Below, one piece after another: positions 34,751 to 46,370 of a DNA stretch of 64,000 bases. The position numbers and the translations under genes were made by a program. The notes under the pieces were generated by a model. The model worked only from the letters and a program-made list of their open reading frames with translations. It was not told where the DNA came from and searched no databases. This DNA is from Nectonema munidae (taxonomy: Eukaryota > Nematomorpha > Nectonematoida > Nectonematidae): assembly GCA_030549495.1 (NCBI GenBank), contig JAUIRK010000641.1, forward strand, positions 434,001 to 498,000, read 5' to 3'. The first letter of the stretch is position 1; each line of letters opens with the position of its first letter.

Positions 34751-35560
34751 CAGTCGTTTTCAAACTAGAGTCTGCGGTGCAGCGAAGAAGTTCCATGGGG
34801 ATCGGGAAGGAGACACTGAGTGAATCATTTAGAGCCTAATATTGCACAGATATTAGGTCATTTGTCCTTTTGCCAATAAGTCACATTTAAAAAGAATAAA
34901 TAAGTTAGTCATTGAATTGAGTACTATTTTTATTCTTTTATTGCTTTTCAGGCCTAATTTTATAGATGTAAATATGCATTTTTTTAATGGCTTAAAAAAT
35001 GAAATATGACGATCCATACTTAAAATTTCATTTAAGTATAGGTGAAGAGGAACATAAGTGTCTTTTGTGTTCTAAAATTTTATAGCACCCACTTTTCTAA
35101 AGCCCGTCAAGTGAGGCTTGCACTAGAAGTGAAGCATATGAATTCAGTAAAACTATTGACTATTTTAACTGAAAGATTGCGCAAATCGAGATTTGATAAC
35201 ATAGGAATGTTTTTGCAAAATATTAAGTGTAGTTTGAAGGGCTTCTATAAACTTTCAAAAAAATATCTGTTGACAAAAAGTCCTCTAACAGGAGAACAGA
35301 TGATATTACCTTGGTGCAAAGATATCATGTTGAATGTGCAAAGAAGTTCTGAACAGTTGAGGCATATCTTCTTGTCAAATGATATCGTTAGAAGACTGAG
35401 AGAAGAGATGTCTGATGACATATCAGGGGTGGTTTTAATGATTTGGAATTCGATTTTTAACTTTTTTGCAAATTCAGCTTGATGAAACGATGGATGCCGC
35501 AAACTTAGTTCAGCTAAGCACTGCTAAGCACCAGGCAGAAAATTTTTTGTTTTTCAAAAA
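34751..35560 (+). pseudogene. ZBED5-like hAT transposase, 5' part
   Basis: CAGTCGTTTTCAAACT at 34751 is a plausible left terminal repeat. Coding begins at the ATG at 34999 (KYDDPYLKFHL, then EEEHKCLLCSKIL), matching the first half of the BED zinc finger of ZBED5-like transposases. A frame 35042-35482 carries LPWCKDIMLNVQRSSEQL and IFLSNDIVRRLREEMSDDI (family LSNNTI.RRI.DM). One frame shift later comes QIQLDETMDAANLVQLS, the Q-L-D-E-S-T-D box with the first catalytic Asp. The gene stops at about 35560, with 15-20% of the enzyme's length left. The unrelated DDE-like gene at 35795 follows. Confidence 0.85.
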
Positions 35561-35794
35561 TCCATAAAAATTTATAAACGATAATAAAAATTGTTATAGT
35601 AGTCTTTTTTATTTATAGCACAGGTATGCAACTAAAAATTGTTTAACAGGTGAATTTTATCCTTTATCACAAGCCAATTTCAAATTTACCACTAAAACTG
35701 TTGTATCACATTTGGTTTTTTCACAATATTCAATTTCGTATTCGTATATTTAGCACTGTTATAACTAAAAATTTAGCTAAATTAATATATTTTT

Positions 35795-37353
35795 TAGGAA
35801 AAACTTCTAGATCTTGTTTAACATGTCCAAATAGCTATTGTTACGTCTATAGAGAATTTGTTGTGAAGAAACAGAGAGAAATATTACTGATTTTGTTAAC
35901 AAAGGATACTATGCACACTTTGAAGTGAAGCTGAGGGACCAAGATAAGAACTGGGCTCCTCATACAGTTTGTTCAATATGTGTGGAAGAATTGAGGCAGT
36001 GGACAAAAGGTGAAAAGAAGGCGATGCGCTTTGGTGTTACAATGATATGGTGGGAGCAGACAAACCCCAGTCATGATTGCTATTTCTGCACATGCAAAGT
36101 CCAAGGGCATAGAACGAAGACAAGGAAAAATAGTGCCTATCCGAATCTTCCATCATCGTTGCGACCTATTCTTCATGGTCCAGATGTGCCAATCAAATTA
36201 CATCCAAATAGTCTAAAGGATGTAAAAGTAAGTTCAGGCACCGAAACTCACAGCAAGGATGAATCAGTATTCTGTATTGAAAATTAAAGCAATGAATCTC
36301 AAATGTTTTGTTAGAGTGAACTAAATGATCTGGCGCGAGATTTAGGTCTTGCAAAAAAATCAGAAGAGCTTTTAGACTCAACACTTAAATCAAAAAATCT
36401 ATTAGTTGAAGGTACATCATTCTAATCGTCATCGTAAGAAGGCGTTTGTTCCCTTTTTAAGCCAGGAAAATCACTTAGTGTCTGCTTCAATTCCTGTGGG
36501 ACACTCGGTAATTATGGAAGAGTCCTATAAAAATTTGGTTCTTCTTTTAGACAGGATCAATTACAAAGATCACAACTGCATGATTTGTGGTGATTTGATA
36601 TTGTCTTTATGTTACTGGGCAGCAAGTAGAGTACACCAAATTTCCATGCTTTTTGCGTGAATCGGACACTTGAGCGAGATATCTGCATTGGACTCAAGAA
36701 AGTTGGCCTAGTAGGGATTCATTCATGCCAGGGACAGAGAACATTTTGCGAGAAAGTTTGGCGGATCCTAAAAAGATTTTACTGCCACCAATGCACATCA
36801 AATTGGGGCTGATGAAACAATTTTTAAATGCTTGTCCACTGGAAATAAAAGGTTTCACTTATTTGTGCGAAAAGTTTCGTGGTCTCTCGTGAGCTATGAT
36901 TAAAGAAGGAGTATTTGTTGATCCAGACATAAGAAAACTCATGAAGGATGAAAACTTCGAGAACTGCCTTGGTGAGGCTGAGAAAAATACTTGGCTCAAC
37001 TTCAAGAATGTGATCAAAAACTTCTTGGGCAATCACAAGAGATAATCGTAGGAAGACTGCTAGAAAATTCAAAGCTTTAAGATGCAACATGAGTCTCAAA
37101 TTTAATTTCGTACACGCGTATCTTGACCATTTCCCAGAAAATTTATAAGATGTGAGCGAAGAACAGGGGGAAGGGTTCCAAAAGGACCTAAAGGAGAAGG
37201 AAAGATGGCACTAAAAAAGGTGGAATGTTAGTATGCTAGTGGACTACTGATGGATGTTGCACCGAAAGACTTCACAAAATGTCTACAAACGTAAAGATTA
37301 CCCATATCGTTTTCGAGACAATAATAGATTTGGATTTATTTTATACCTTTTAT
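35795..37353 (+). pseudogene. Unnamed repeat-encoded protein with DDE-transposase-like features
   Basis: Successive plus-strand frames match a multicopy family I recognise from many 'uncharacterized protein' entries in arthropods, cnidarians and fish. In order: CPNSYCYV, then LRDQDKNWAPHTVCSICVEE (35928-35990), HDCYFCTCKVQGHRTKTRKN, YPNLPSSLRPILHGPDVPI, SASIPVGHSVIMEESYKNLV (about 36480-36540), CMICGDLILSLCY, LADPKKILLPPMHIKLGLM (about 36762-36815), KNVIKNFLGNHKR (about 37003-37041), HFPENL, VSEEQGEGFQKDLKE (about 37151-37196), and a Lys/Arg-rich end. Cys pairs near the start look like a zinc knuckle. Conserved Asp in GDL and Glu in EEQGE could be catalytic, but this is inference. At least five frame changes or stops break it. 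No terminal repeats were found. Confidence 0.7.
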
Positions 37354-38743
37354 AAGTCTGATTTATACCTTTCATTCATTTTTCTCTAAATAATAGATCA
37401 TGGAAACTTTCTGTTATTTTATTTAGTCTTTTTTTAATTTATTTATATAGTAAGCTACACAAATTTGTGTCTAAACCTTATGTGTTAGGGAAAACTGTGA
37501 TGATATTTCAATTCAGCATCCTTGAATAGTTAAATACACATCATATATTTAAAACAATTCTCGTAAAGTTCAATTTTCCAGGGCTGTGTAATTAATAGCA
37601 TAAAGGATATTAGCGATCGGTATTAAAAAAATATCATAAACTCAATCTAATCTCAATAAATCTAATCTAAGTTCAAATATGTTCATGATTCAATAGAGAT
37701 TTCCTTACACTATGCAAACTAATTATTCTAATTTTAATGGGATTATACCAATTTAGACGCTTCAATTACCTTTAAGGTTTTTAAAATTATAAAATGATGA
37801 GTTATGCTCACAAAAAATATGCATGAAATACTTTAAAATTGTAAACATTAAAAAGAGTATTGCTACTTTAATAACTGTTCAGATTATGATACAGTTATTC
37901 ATTTTTCAAGTTTTATTGTAGAGCAAAATTTATCTTTTTTTCATTGTATATAATAAATATACTATAAAAGAAAAAGTTATAAGGAAAAAACCTTTTTGAG
38001 ACTATAAATAATCGACTTAGATACCATATAGAGGCTTTTTCTATGTTGAAACGATTAACAGTGAGAAATATGTTTATTATAAAAACAATATGACATTCCA
38101 TTGATCATCCTTAACTGAGAATGTAAAAATTCTCCATTTTTAAAAACCATTCAATTTTTATAGATTTATTCTCCCACTTAAATGTCAACTTTATTTCACA
38201 TTTAGAAAATAAAATTATCACTATAAAAAAATATTCTTAAATTGCTTTTATACTTTAAAAAGCGTTTGATTTGAAAAGTATTAAAGACTTACTACTTCAA
38301 TTCCCGCGGACGGTCATTTAAGGGTTTAGGGAAAACAAACTGATAAAAATATAATAAAAATTTTTTTATTCTTAGCTTGATTGATTGATTGTAGCTTATT
38401 AATACTCTAAACTCTCTTTTATTTTGGAAAAATCTCTTATAATAAAATTTCTATTAAGGGATATCTACTCTTATATCTTATTTTTCTAACTATCATCTTA
38501 TTTTTTTCTTGACTTACTTAAAATTATTTGTTGATTATTATTAAAGCAATCAGGAATAGACCTCTTATCATCTTTCTCTTCTCCGGTTTCATTTTATTCT
38601 ATTAAACACTTTATTAATAATCAATTAGACACTTTCTAGTTTAATTCATGATTAAAAAGACTATACTCTAATAAATGTGAAATCTTTTCTTTACAAAGCT
38701 TTAAAACAACGTTTAAAAAGTTAAACTTAAATACACTACAATT
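37354..38743. other. No recognised feature
   Basis: AT-rich sequence. No coding family, RNA gene or inverted ends are visible. Confidence 0.4.
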
Positions 38744-38810
38744 TCGAACCCCAACCTTCAGATTTCAAACATAAAGCTCTATCCCTCTACCATGCAAGGT
38801 ATGTGAAATC
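38744..38810 (-). repeat. tRNA-like segment (SINE head or tRNA pseudogene)
   Basis: On the minus strand GCATGGTAGAGGGATAGAGC is an A-box/D-arm, TTTGAAATCTGAAGG looks like an anticodon arm with GAA, and GGGGTTCGAAATT is a B-box with a mutated end. The acceptor stem does not pair, so it is not a working tRNA. Confidence 0.5.
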
Positions 38811-39104
38811 ATAATACAATTTGTATGCCCCGATTATGCTTGTCAGCACGGAGGATGCACTCGTCAATCAGTTGAACAATAATTTTAACTATTAAAAGTC
38901 AAACCGACACCAACTAATCTATAATGTATTTATTTCAAGTATAGACAATTTTACAATATTAATAATCCCTTTCATTGAATATTGAAGTTTGAAAAGTTTA
39001 AGAACACTTTATTACACTATATTGTATAAAACTTCAATAATTTTAGAAAAATTTTTTCATTTTTTTTCTAATATGTGCCTATTTTGTAAATAACACTGAA
39101 TAAA

Positions 39105-39240
39105 AAGGTTAAAGGTAGTATGGTATTTTCATCAATAAAGCACTAATGCGCCGCTTGTATCAAGTTATGAGTAATTTGTGAAAAGTTGGGAATCGAACCC
39201 GAGATGATCGGATTTCAAGATTGTTTCGACATTTGGATAA
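39105..39240 (-). repeat. tRNA-derived SINE, family 1
   Basis: The B-box GGGTTCGATTCC (complement of 39189-39200) is followed on the minus strand by CTCATAACTTGATACAAGCG, GCGCATTAGTGC and GATGAAAATACC. This is the same body as 15384-15530. The tRNA head is degraded. Confidence 0.75.
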
Positions 39241-39420
39241 ATTACGTAAAAACCAATTTTTTCAAGAATTAACTTAATCAATGGGTCATAGTTTATTGGG
39301 TACAGATTATTCACATTAGACATAAGCTGAAACACGAATGTAATTTATTAAAAAAGTACAAAAAATGCGGTAACAACATAATGAAAATTACTTAATCAAT
39401 TAATAATAACAAAAATATTA

Positions 39421-39961
39421 TCAAGATTTTTGATTGAAACAATCGAAACATGTACAAAATGAATGATCAAGGCAGCTGGCTTTACCACACTTCTGACATT
39501 GCTGCTTAATTGTTTTCAATTTGTTTTAAGTCGCTTGTAGTTATTTCCAGAAAATGACTTTAAACATTTATCACATCTTCTAACCGGTCTAGTTTTTTCC
39601 AAAAAAATTAGTGGTATGTGATTGAGGTGTACTATCTGATAAGCCACAAATAGTTGAGATTTTTGATTTTATTCTAATAGAAAGTCCACAACTAGGTCTT
39701 AATTTTATATAAGGATAAATAAACACTTAACAACCTTTATGCCAAAAGAGAATGTATCAATTTTTCTAGGATCCGTTGAGTTTTTCAAACAGAAAAAAGT
39801 TACTGCATTAACTCTTGCTGTAACTAGTATAAAACTCTAAGCTTTTATGGTCCATTTTTTAGTTTTTCTATTACATGTAACATAAGAAATACGCTGGTAG
39901 AATATATCAACTCAACCTTGTGTATATTCATACAATTTATACAAAGCAGGTTTCTTTACTT
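39421..39961 (-). pseudogene. piggyBac transposase C-terminal fragment
   Basis: Immediately next to the hAT element, the minus strand reads KKPALYKLYEYTQG, VDIFYQRISYVTCNRKTKKW and VTARVNAVTFF. These are the piggyBac KP.I..YN.TKGGVD.FDQ and .INA.VLF blocks. A cysteine tail follows after a frame change: RPVRRCDKC, then CQKCGKASCLDHSFCTCFDC, stopping at 39421-39423. Internal stops break it. Everything upstream of the KKPALYKL block is absent because the hAT end lies there. The continuation is not found on the other side of the hAT (42232 onward), where a LINE lies instead. Confidence 0.8.
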
Positions 39962-42231
39962 CAGGGTTTCCCAACCTTTCTGTTGCTGTGTACCACTTAT
40001 GGATTTATGCTATAGTTACGTACCACCTAACTTTAACGATTAGTTTTTGACCATAAAAAACTATACTAAAAGGTTAACAGACACAATAGCATACAAATAT
40101 ACAAGTAAACGAATCCGAAATTAAAAAATATACAAAACAAAACTTAATTTATTTGGACATGTACCTAACCATAAACACGCAAAATATTTTACTTATCGAC
40201 CAATAAGAACTCACTCGTAAGACATACGATGGCTGGGGTTGCTTTTCTTCCACTAGTTTTGCAAGCCGTGGAGATATTTTGTTCACATCGGAAATTGTGT
40301 TTGGGGATTACAAGACGATTTATTGTCTCCGAATTGATTGTAAGAAAGGTAGAAAACTCTTGTTCGCATTCCCATGTCGTTGAAAATATGAGAAGCTGAT
40401 GAATTGCTTTTCCACTAGTGACGGATAGGAGTGACTTACATTTAACCAGAAGTTGGCCAATTTATGATTTTCACCTTCGTTGCACTGCAAATCGATGAGT
40501 TCTTCTTATTCAACAGTTTCCACTGTGAGATCAGAAGTGTTAATAGTAGTGAATGGATTCCGAATGTAAATGCATATTTGTGCATCACGATTAATGAAAA
40601 AGTACTGCTTGATTTCATCTTTATCTCTTGACCAAATGCAATACCAGGCTCTCCCCTCCCCAAGTGACGCCACATTCTCACACATTCCAAAGTCTGTTCT
40701 CAATCCACAAATCGAGTAAATGCAGTTAATTTGATTGAGAAAACAATGATGTTATTCTCAGCGCCCTGAAGAGAACAATTGAAATGATACATGACTCCAA
40801 AATATCTTAGGAAAAAAAGGATGAAGTTTCCATCTTCAAGGATTTTCTGAACTTCGTGATCTTTTGTTTGGAAAAACTGAAGCAGCTCCTTTCTCAGCAT
40901 AAAAAGGAGCATAGTGGTATTCCCTCGAGACAGCCACCTCACTTTCGTATGAAAAGCAATGATGTGTATTCTGATCCGATATTCTCACAGATGACCTTGA
41001 AGAGACGACTATTTAGGGTCGAGGTCATAATGTAGTTTACCACCTTAACCACCAGTTTCAATCTTGTCTTCATATTGGGAGGTAGAACTTTAGCAGAGAG
41101 AGAAAATCGGTGTATGAAACAGTGAACAGAAGTGATAGATGGAGACAGTGCTTACACCCGAGCTTGGAACCCAGATTTTCTCCTAAGCATAACAGGAGCG
41201 CCTTCAGTTGTGCAACAAACTAGCTTGGTCCATTGGAGACCATTGTCTTTGATAAAGTTATCATAAACTCGAACACGTCTTCTCCTTTTGTTGTAGTTGT
41301 CATTTCATTGGTCAAGAGTAATTCACTTCGAATTGCATCCTCAGTAGAATAACGCACATATACCAGAAGCTGTGCGCAGTTTGACACGTCCGTGGATTCG
41401 TCCAGTTGTATTACAAATCCATATTTTGAGCCCTGTATTTCCGTAATGACTGGTTCATTAATATCAGTAGACACTTTTGTAATACACCTCCGTATCGTAT
41501 TATTTGACACTCCTTCATCAACGATGCCATGCTTCACCATTTGTTGTGGAAGGCTTTTATTTCTTCGTCACAAAAAGTGCAATTTAACAGGAGGCTCTCA
41601 CAATACCAATCGACTACTAATATTACTTCCTTGTTTTGTCTAGTCGTTTTTCTCAAGTCGCTTAAAATAATTAAGATTGCGGTCTTTCTAGTCTGGATGA
41701 TTAGTTTGGAGATGGCGTTGTAAAAGGCTTCATTGATGCATTAGATAATGTTTTCATACACACCACACACCGTGGCACAGATTCTTCCCTATTCTTCAAT
41801 TCATAGAACCAAAATTAATATATTGATCGCTATACTGTCGTTTGGGCATTTTGATTTGACGCTATAATAATCTGAAATAAAACTAAAAGTCGCTTTTTAA
41901 TATAATGAATATATATAATAATTTACATAATAATCAATAAAAATAAACAATCACGAAGATGGTAAGTTAATTAATCGCAGCACTGTATCTATTAATTTAA
42001 CAGAATGTGTGTGTATGCTATATTATACGCATATGCACATATTTACATGTATTACAGTTGAGTAACTAAAAAAATGAACTTTAACCAAATTCGCATTACA
42101 CTACATTTCTCTGTGTGGGAATTTCTGTGAAACAAGTACTTTTTTTGAATTTTTGAAAAACATCTCGTGTACCACTTGGAAGGCTTTCGCGTACCACCAG
42201 GGGTATGCGTACCACAGGTTGGGAACTCCTG
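39962..42231 (-). mobile_element. ZBED5-like hAT transposon with both ends
   Basis: The ends CAGGGTTTCCCAACCT (39962) and AGGTTGGGAACTCCTG (42231) are inverted repeats; subterminal GTACCAC words recur near both ends. The flanks CTTTACTT and ATTTAGAG each fit nnnTAnnn but match at only four of eight positions. The span of 2270 bp holds one transposase gene, so the element is near full length. TTTA-containing flanks come from two different elements, see findings. Confidence 0.88.
40189..41849 (-). pseudogene. ZBED5-like hAT transposase
   Basis: The start ATG (complement of 41847-41849) gives MPKRQYSDQYINFGSMN, the N-terminus usual for ZBED5-like proteins. A BED-finger piece EESVPRCVVCMKTLSNAS follows in another frame. 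Frame 41220-41540 has SNNTIRRCITKVSTDI and FVIQLDESTDVSNCAQLLV with the first catalytic Asp. Then come TKLVCCTTEGAPVM (second Asp replaced by Glu in the CTDGAP box), SVHCFIHR, RWLSRGNTTMLLFMLRKEL (40850-40940), ECVRMWRHLG, and a C-terminal KISPRLAKLVEEKQPQPS before a stop at 40189-40191. About six frame breaks or stops make it non-coding. It lies alone between the terminal repeats. Confidence 0.9.
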
Positions 42232-43090
42232 ATTTAGAGCCATTAGTAATTTGAAAACCATTATGTTTTATTGAAAAAGACTGATTAGTTTCTTGTTTCA
42301 AAAAAGAATTTAGTTTTTTCCAAGTGTCCTTTGTTGTTTTGCTAAATTTAAAGATTGAGGTATAATAATTGTTTTTTAGTATATTAATTAATCGCTTAAT
42401 TTTTTTTCTATAAAACAACAACTTAACTTTCAAAGAAAAGTACATAGTGCCTGTACTTTTTTTTTATTTTACAATATAAATTATCTCCGACTTTTATGGA
42501 TTTGAGGAGACAAGACGTCATCCGTGGATTATGAAACTGTTTGTATTTAGATTTATTACGGGTATAAATCTTCGTATTAACTAATATTGATAATGAAATT
42601 ATGTTTGTCAAGCGAGCGAAGAGAATATACGGACATCAAACAGTGGATGAAAATGTTTAGTAAATTCGTATTCAGCTAAGAATTCAACAAATCCTCGTTT
42701 ATTCAATCTTTTGAAGTACTCAGTGTTTGAAGAATAAAATCCAAAAAACCATGATTGGGAAGTGATCCGATATACACGATTCCAAGACAAAACTCTTAAC
42801 ATTGGAAATTTCTTTACTCACAAAGATATTGTCAATCAAAGTACTATGCTGCGGACGTGAGACTTTAGTAACAGAAATACTAAAGAATGAGATAACATGT
42901 TTAAAAAACTACTGGTCTGAGATGAGGTATCTACAGAAAACAATGTAATAAGGCTTACAAAATCACACTTTAAACTAATTGGGGGCTTATAATATAGATT
43001 TTCAATAACTATGTTTTTAGAGTTTTTGATTTCAATTTCAATTGAAAAGATTTCAAACGACTCTAATGTTAACTTTTTTATCAAATAAAG
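42232..43090 (-). pseudogene. LINE (non-LTR retrotransposon) endonuclease and linker fragment
   Basis: Minus-strand frames match the C-terminal half of an APE-type LINE endonuclease: ESFEIFSIEIEIKNSKNIVI and ENLYYKPP (43070-42960), then RPQHSTLIDNIFVSKEI and ESCISDHFPIMVF (about 42855-42740), the S-D-H active-site motif. Frame 42101-42445 gives the linker before the RT: KNNYYTSIFKFSKTTKDTWK and SIKHNGFQITNGSKS. It stops exactly at the hAT boundary (42231). The reverse transcriptase is not found on the other side. Several breaks are present. The clade cannot be set; CR1/L2- or Jockey-like are possible. Confidence 0.8.
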
Positions 43091-43679
43091 CCATATCTTC
43101 TTAATTTTATTATATTAAATGAAATACATATATTATTATGAAACAAATTTCCCCTACTATGTCTTAGCAATTCATCGTATAATCTATTACACTATTTTTC
43201 CCCAGATATTATAGAATAAAACTAATATACTTATTTCATATACATATATGAAAAATATATACATATATAATATTGTTGAAGATAACTCTTGCAATGTAGA
43301 TGTAAAATATTAGATAAATGAACTAGAATTTAGATTTATTTGCAAGTACGATATGGATAAATTTGTGTAAACTAATATGTTTACAATAATATCGGATATA
43401 TGCAAAAATTTATTGATGATAAATTCAATAATATTCCTCCATCTATATTGATCTTTCACTGATTTCATCGAATTAGCAGTTCTTTCATAGTAGCTCTGTC
43501 AATATACAAATTCTAAAAAATAAAAATAAATAATTTTATATTATGGGAATTCAATTTTCCTGTAATTTCTTTGATCCATTTGTTTTGCATAACTTTCTTC
43601 TACCAGATTTCAGAACTACTTTTTTCAATATTATTTTACCATCGTTGGACGATGTGAATATTGGAACTTGGTGTCTTCT

Positions 43680-45650
43680 ATAAATTCATTATACTTTCTT
43701 TTTTTTGTTGATGTGTAAAAACTTTCCAACTAACGCGGCTTATTTTATATTTCAAACCTCAATTTATTAATTCATAATCACCTGATCCGTATAAAGCTTC
43801 TTCAATTTGATTTTCTTGGAAACAAATTTGGCCATACAAAACATTTGTAAGTTTGATAAAATTTTTAGGCTTCCAATTTCTCGATGATTTTAGTATATAA
43901 TTCATTGACTTACAATTATTATTTTTTCAGTTTTTGGATATGATAGTTTTCTTTAACCTCGGTTGAACCATGTATGCTTTAATTATGGGTACATATCTTC
44001 TTTGTAATAAATCTCCTGCCAACTCTTGACAACTAATCAAAAGTATTTCAGTTTTGTTGTTGAATTCTTGTAAAGAGGAACTAGAAGTTAGTCCTGAATT
44101 ACCGAATATTTTTTTAATCAATTCGTTTATTTCCTTTTCTCTTATTCTAACGTTTTTTCACAAGTTTCTTCTTATATCAAATTCGATAGCGAATAATAAA
44201 TTTGCTTCTAGAAAATTTTTGATCTGTTCCTATCAAAAGTTCAGCTTCATTTTTTATATGAGATGCTTTGTTTGAAATGATATAAGACAAATGGGGAAAA
44301 AAAGTTGAAAAGCTTGAATCAAAATAAAGAAAAACTGGACCAATCATAATAGGAATGGGTTTTGATCCCAGGATACTCATATAAATATTTGTCCTTTATG
44401 TTTTTTTCCTGCCCTAGAAATTGCAAAATCCAAGTTATTCTTCTGCTATAATCTTCTTTTCTTTTAAGCGAACAATAATAACGGTTAAGAATAATTAAAT
44501 CTGAAACTTTAGGCTAAATTTTGAGGGGTATGAACTCTTTATTTTTAATAATTGCAAAAATGCTTTCATTATTTTTAACAAGATAAATGTAGTTCCCTTT
44601 CCCTTTATTTAGATAATAATACTTTCATCACAAAAGTTATTCTTTACCTCTTCATTTTTTTAACAACTATAAAATATTCATATTCTTTCATTGTGCTTAG
44701 AACATCACTTAGAAAATTATTAGAATTCAAGATCAGATCAAATATTTTTGAAATTGATAAATATGAAATCAATTTATTATTCAAAAGTTTTAGATGGATC
44801 ATAAGAAAAACTATGAGACAAGTTTGAGTTTTCAGAAATGTTACGATCTTGTGTAAAGTTTATGCTATTTATATCGTCTAATGGAACAAAATGATTTGGC
44901 TTCCACATTTGTGCATTATTATTTCTAAAAAAAGTTGAAGTCCATAGAATTTTAAGGCGTTTTAGGGAAAAATAGTATTGAGAATAGAAGGATAAATAGA
45001 TTGAATTGGAATACCCATAACAGTAGCTAAAGCTTTCATTGAGTATGCATAAGACCATAAATAATAATTAGAACAGATTTTTACACACTCTTCATATACG
45101 CTAGGAGACACTTTTTCAATGTTTGGATTACATGTAGAGTTAATATAAAATTACTGGTTTAAATTTAATTCTATGGCCGTTTTTACCGTTATTTCTGAAG
45201 CGAGTGCTTCATTACCGAAAAGTAAGATAGAAGCACAATTATATAAACAATTCCCATTGCCTGTTATGAAAATAGGCTTAAGATTTGAATTGATCATACT
45301 AGGTGCAATAGTGCCAACTTTCATATTTTGAAAGTTGTCATGGATATCATACCTTTCCAATAAGGTTAAATCATCCTGTTTCAAAAATGCTTGTTCTCAT
45401 GAAATGATATCATCATAATTTTTAAAAACATTTCCAATTGAAAAGCTCTTCAATGCCTCTTCATAATCAAATTCTAAATCTTTCTGGTTGCAAAAATGGC
45501 AGAAAAACTCTACTTTTGAAAATAAATTAAATCTTCATCATTGATTTTCTCACATGTTGCATGAAAACTTTTTTTACAAACAGAACAAAACAACGTCTTT
45601 AAAAAAATAATATTATTACAATCTTTACAGATATATATAAATCTAAAACT
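43680..45650 (-). pseudogene. Mutator-like (MULE) element protein with PHD finger and OTU-like domain
   Basis: Read on the minus strand. First is a C4HC3 PHD-type finger at about 45640-45500: ICKDC, LFCSVCKKSFHATCEK, and after a frame change EFFCHFCNQ. Next, in 45384-45151, comes an OTU-like protease start IFITGNGNCLYNCASILLFG with the Cys, then ALATVMGIPIQSIYPSILN and MWKPNHFVPL (44910-44870) with the His. Then come MULE transposase blocks: IMIGPVFLYFDSSFSTFF (44350-44300), LLIGTDQ (second Asp), KKIFGNSGLTSSSSLQEFNN (44110-44050), and NNCKSMNYILKSSRNWKP with LYGQICFQENQIEEALYGSG (43910-43790). Stops and frame changes are scattered, at least six. In the family the MULE part cuts DNA; OTU proteins cleave ubiquitin. 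Whether all three domains were one protein is inferred from order and spacing. No terminal repeats were located. Confidence 0.75.
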
Positions 45651-45699
45651 AAAAGTTAATAAAAATCAATGCTCGAAAAGTATAATTATTGTGTTGAAG

Positions 45700-46370
45700 C
45701 CGCTTATTTAAATACGAATTGAGATCAGCAACAATATCTCCAAGAAGTTAAAAATTTACTTACTCTTGTTATTCGCCGTGGTTAGCCCAAAGCATATCCC
45801 TTACAAGGCTTGCCAGAAAACCATTCGTTTTATCAATTATAACATTGATACCATGCATCACACTCATAAGAGGTTTTCAGGATTATATGATATCCTAAAT
45901 GGAAATGGAGGTAAACCAATAACTTAGAAAAGTAGCTTAGAAAAGTTTCAAACCCTCCATTCCTCCTGTTCACTTCGATCTACAGAAGGGAATCTTTAGA
46001 GATGCTACTCCAATACAAAGCAGCATCTGTGAGAATGGAAGTAACTCTATTAGTCTCAAATTATCTTTCAAAATGCCGATTCATGTAGCTGAACTTTTGG
46101 CAATCATTATTGGTGCGAGACTAAAGAACTTACTTTGTTAAATTTTTTCTAATTCAGATGTTGTCATCGCTAATATTTAAAACGACGCGGCCTCGTGCCC
46201 ATGGTCTTTAATGTTACTCGAGCAACTTTTTAAAGATAACCTTGAAGGTTACTAACGCATCAAGGACATCATCGTGTACATCAATACTGCTGATAACCCT
46301 GCCGATTTTCGATCCGGACAGGAAATATATCTTGCTCTTAACTTAGTAGCTCCTCTGAAAGAATAATACC
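45700..46370 (+). mobile_element. Fossil of a reverse-transcribing element (RT end and RNase H-like part)
   Basis: This is a plus-strand remnant with an RNase H-like segment carrying AELLA and NPAD signatures, preceded by what looks like the end of a reverse transcriptase. It is clearly broken, with several breaks, and looks old. The signature occurs in DIRS-like and some other reverse-transcribing elements and in hepadnavirus-type polymerases, so the family is open. No terminal repeats are seen. Confidence 0.4.

Noticed and set aside
38744-38810. A functional tRNA-Phe-like gene
   Set aside because: A- and B-box-like words are present but stems do not pair and the B-box is mutated, so a SINE head or pseudogene is more likely.
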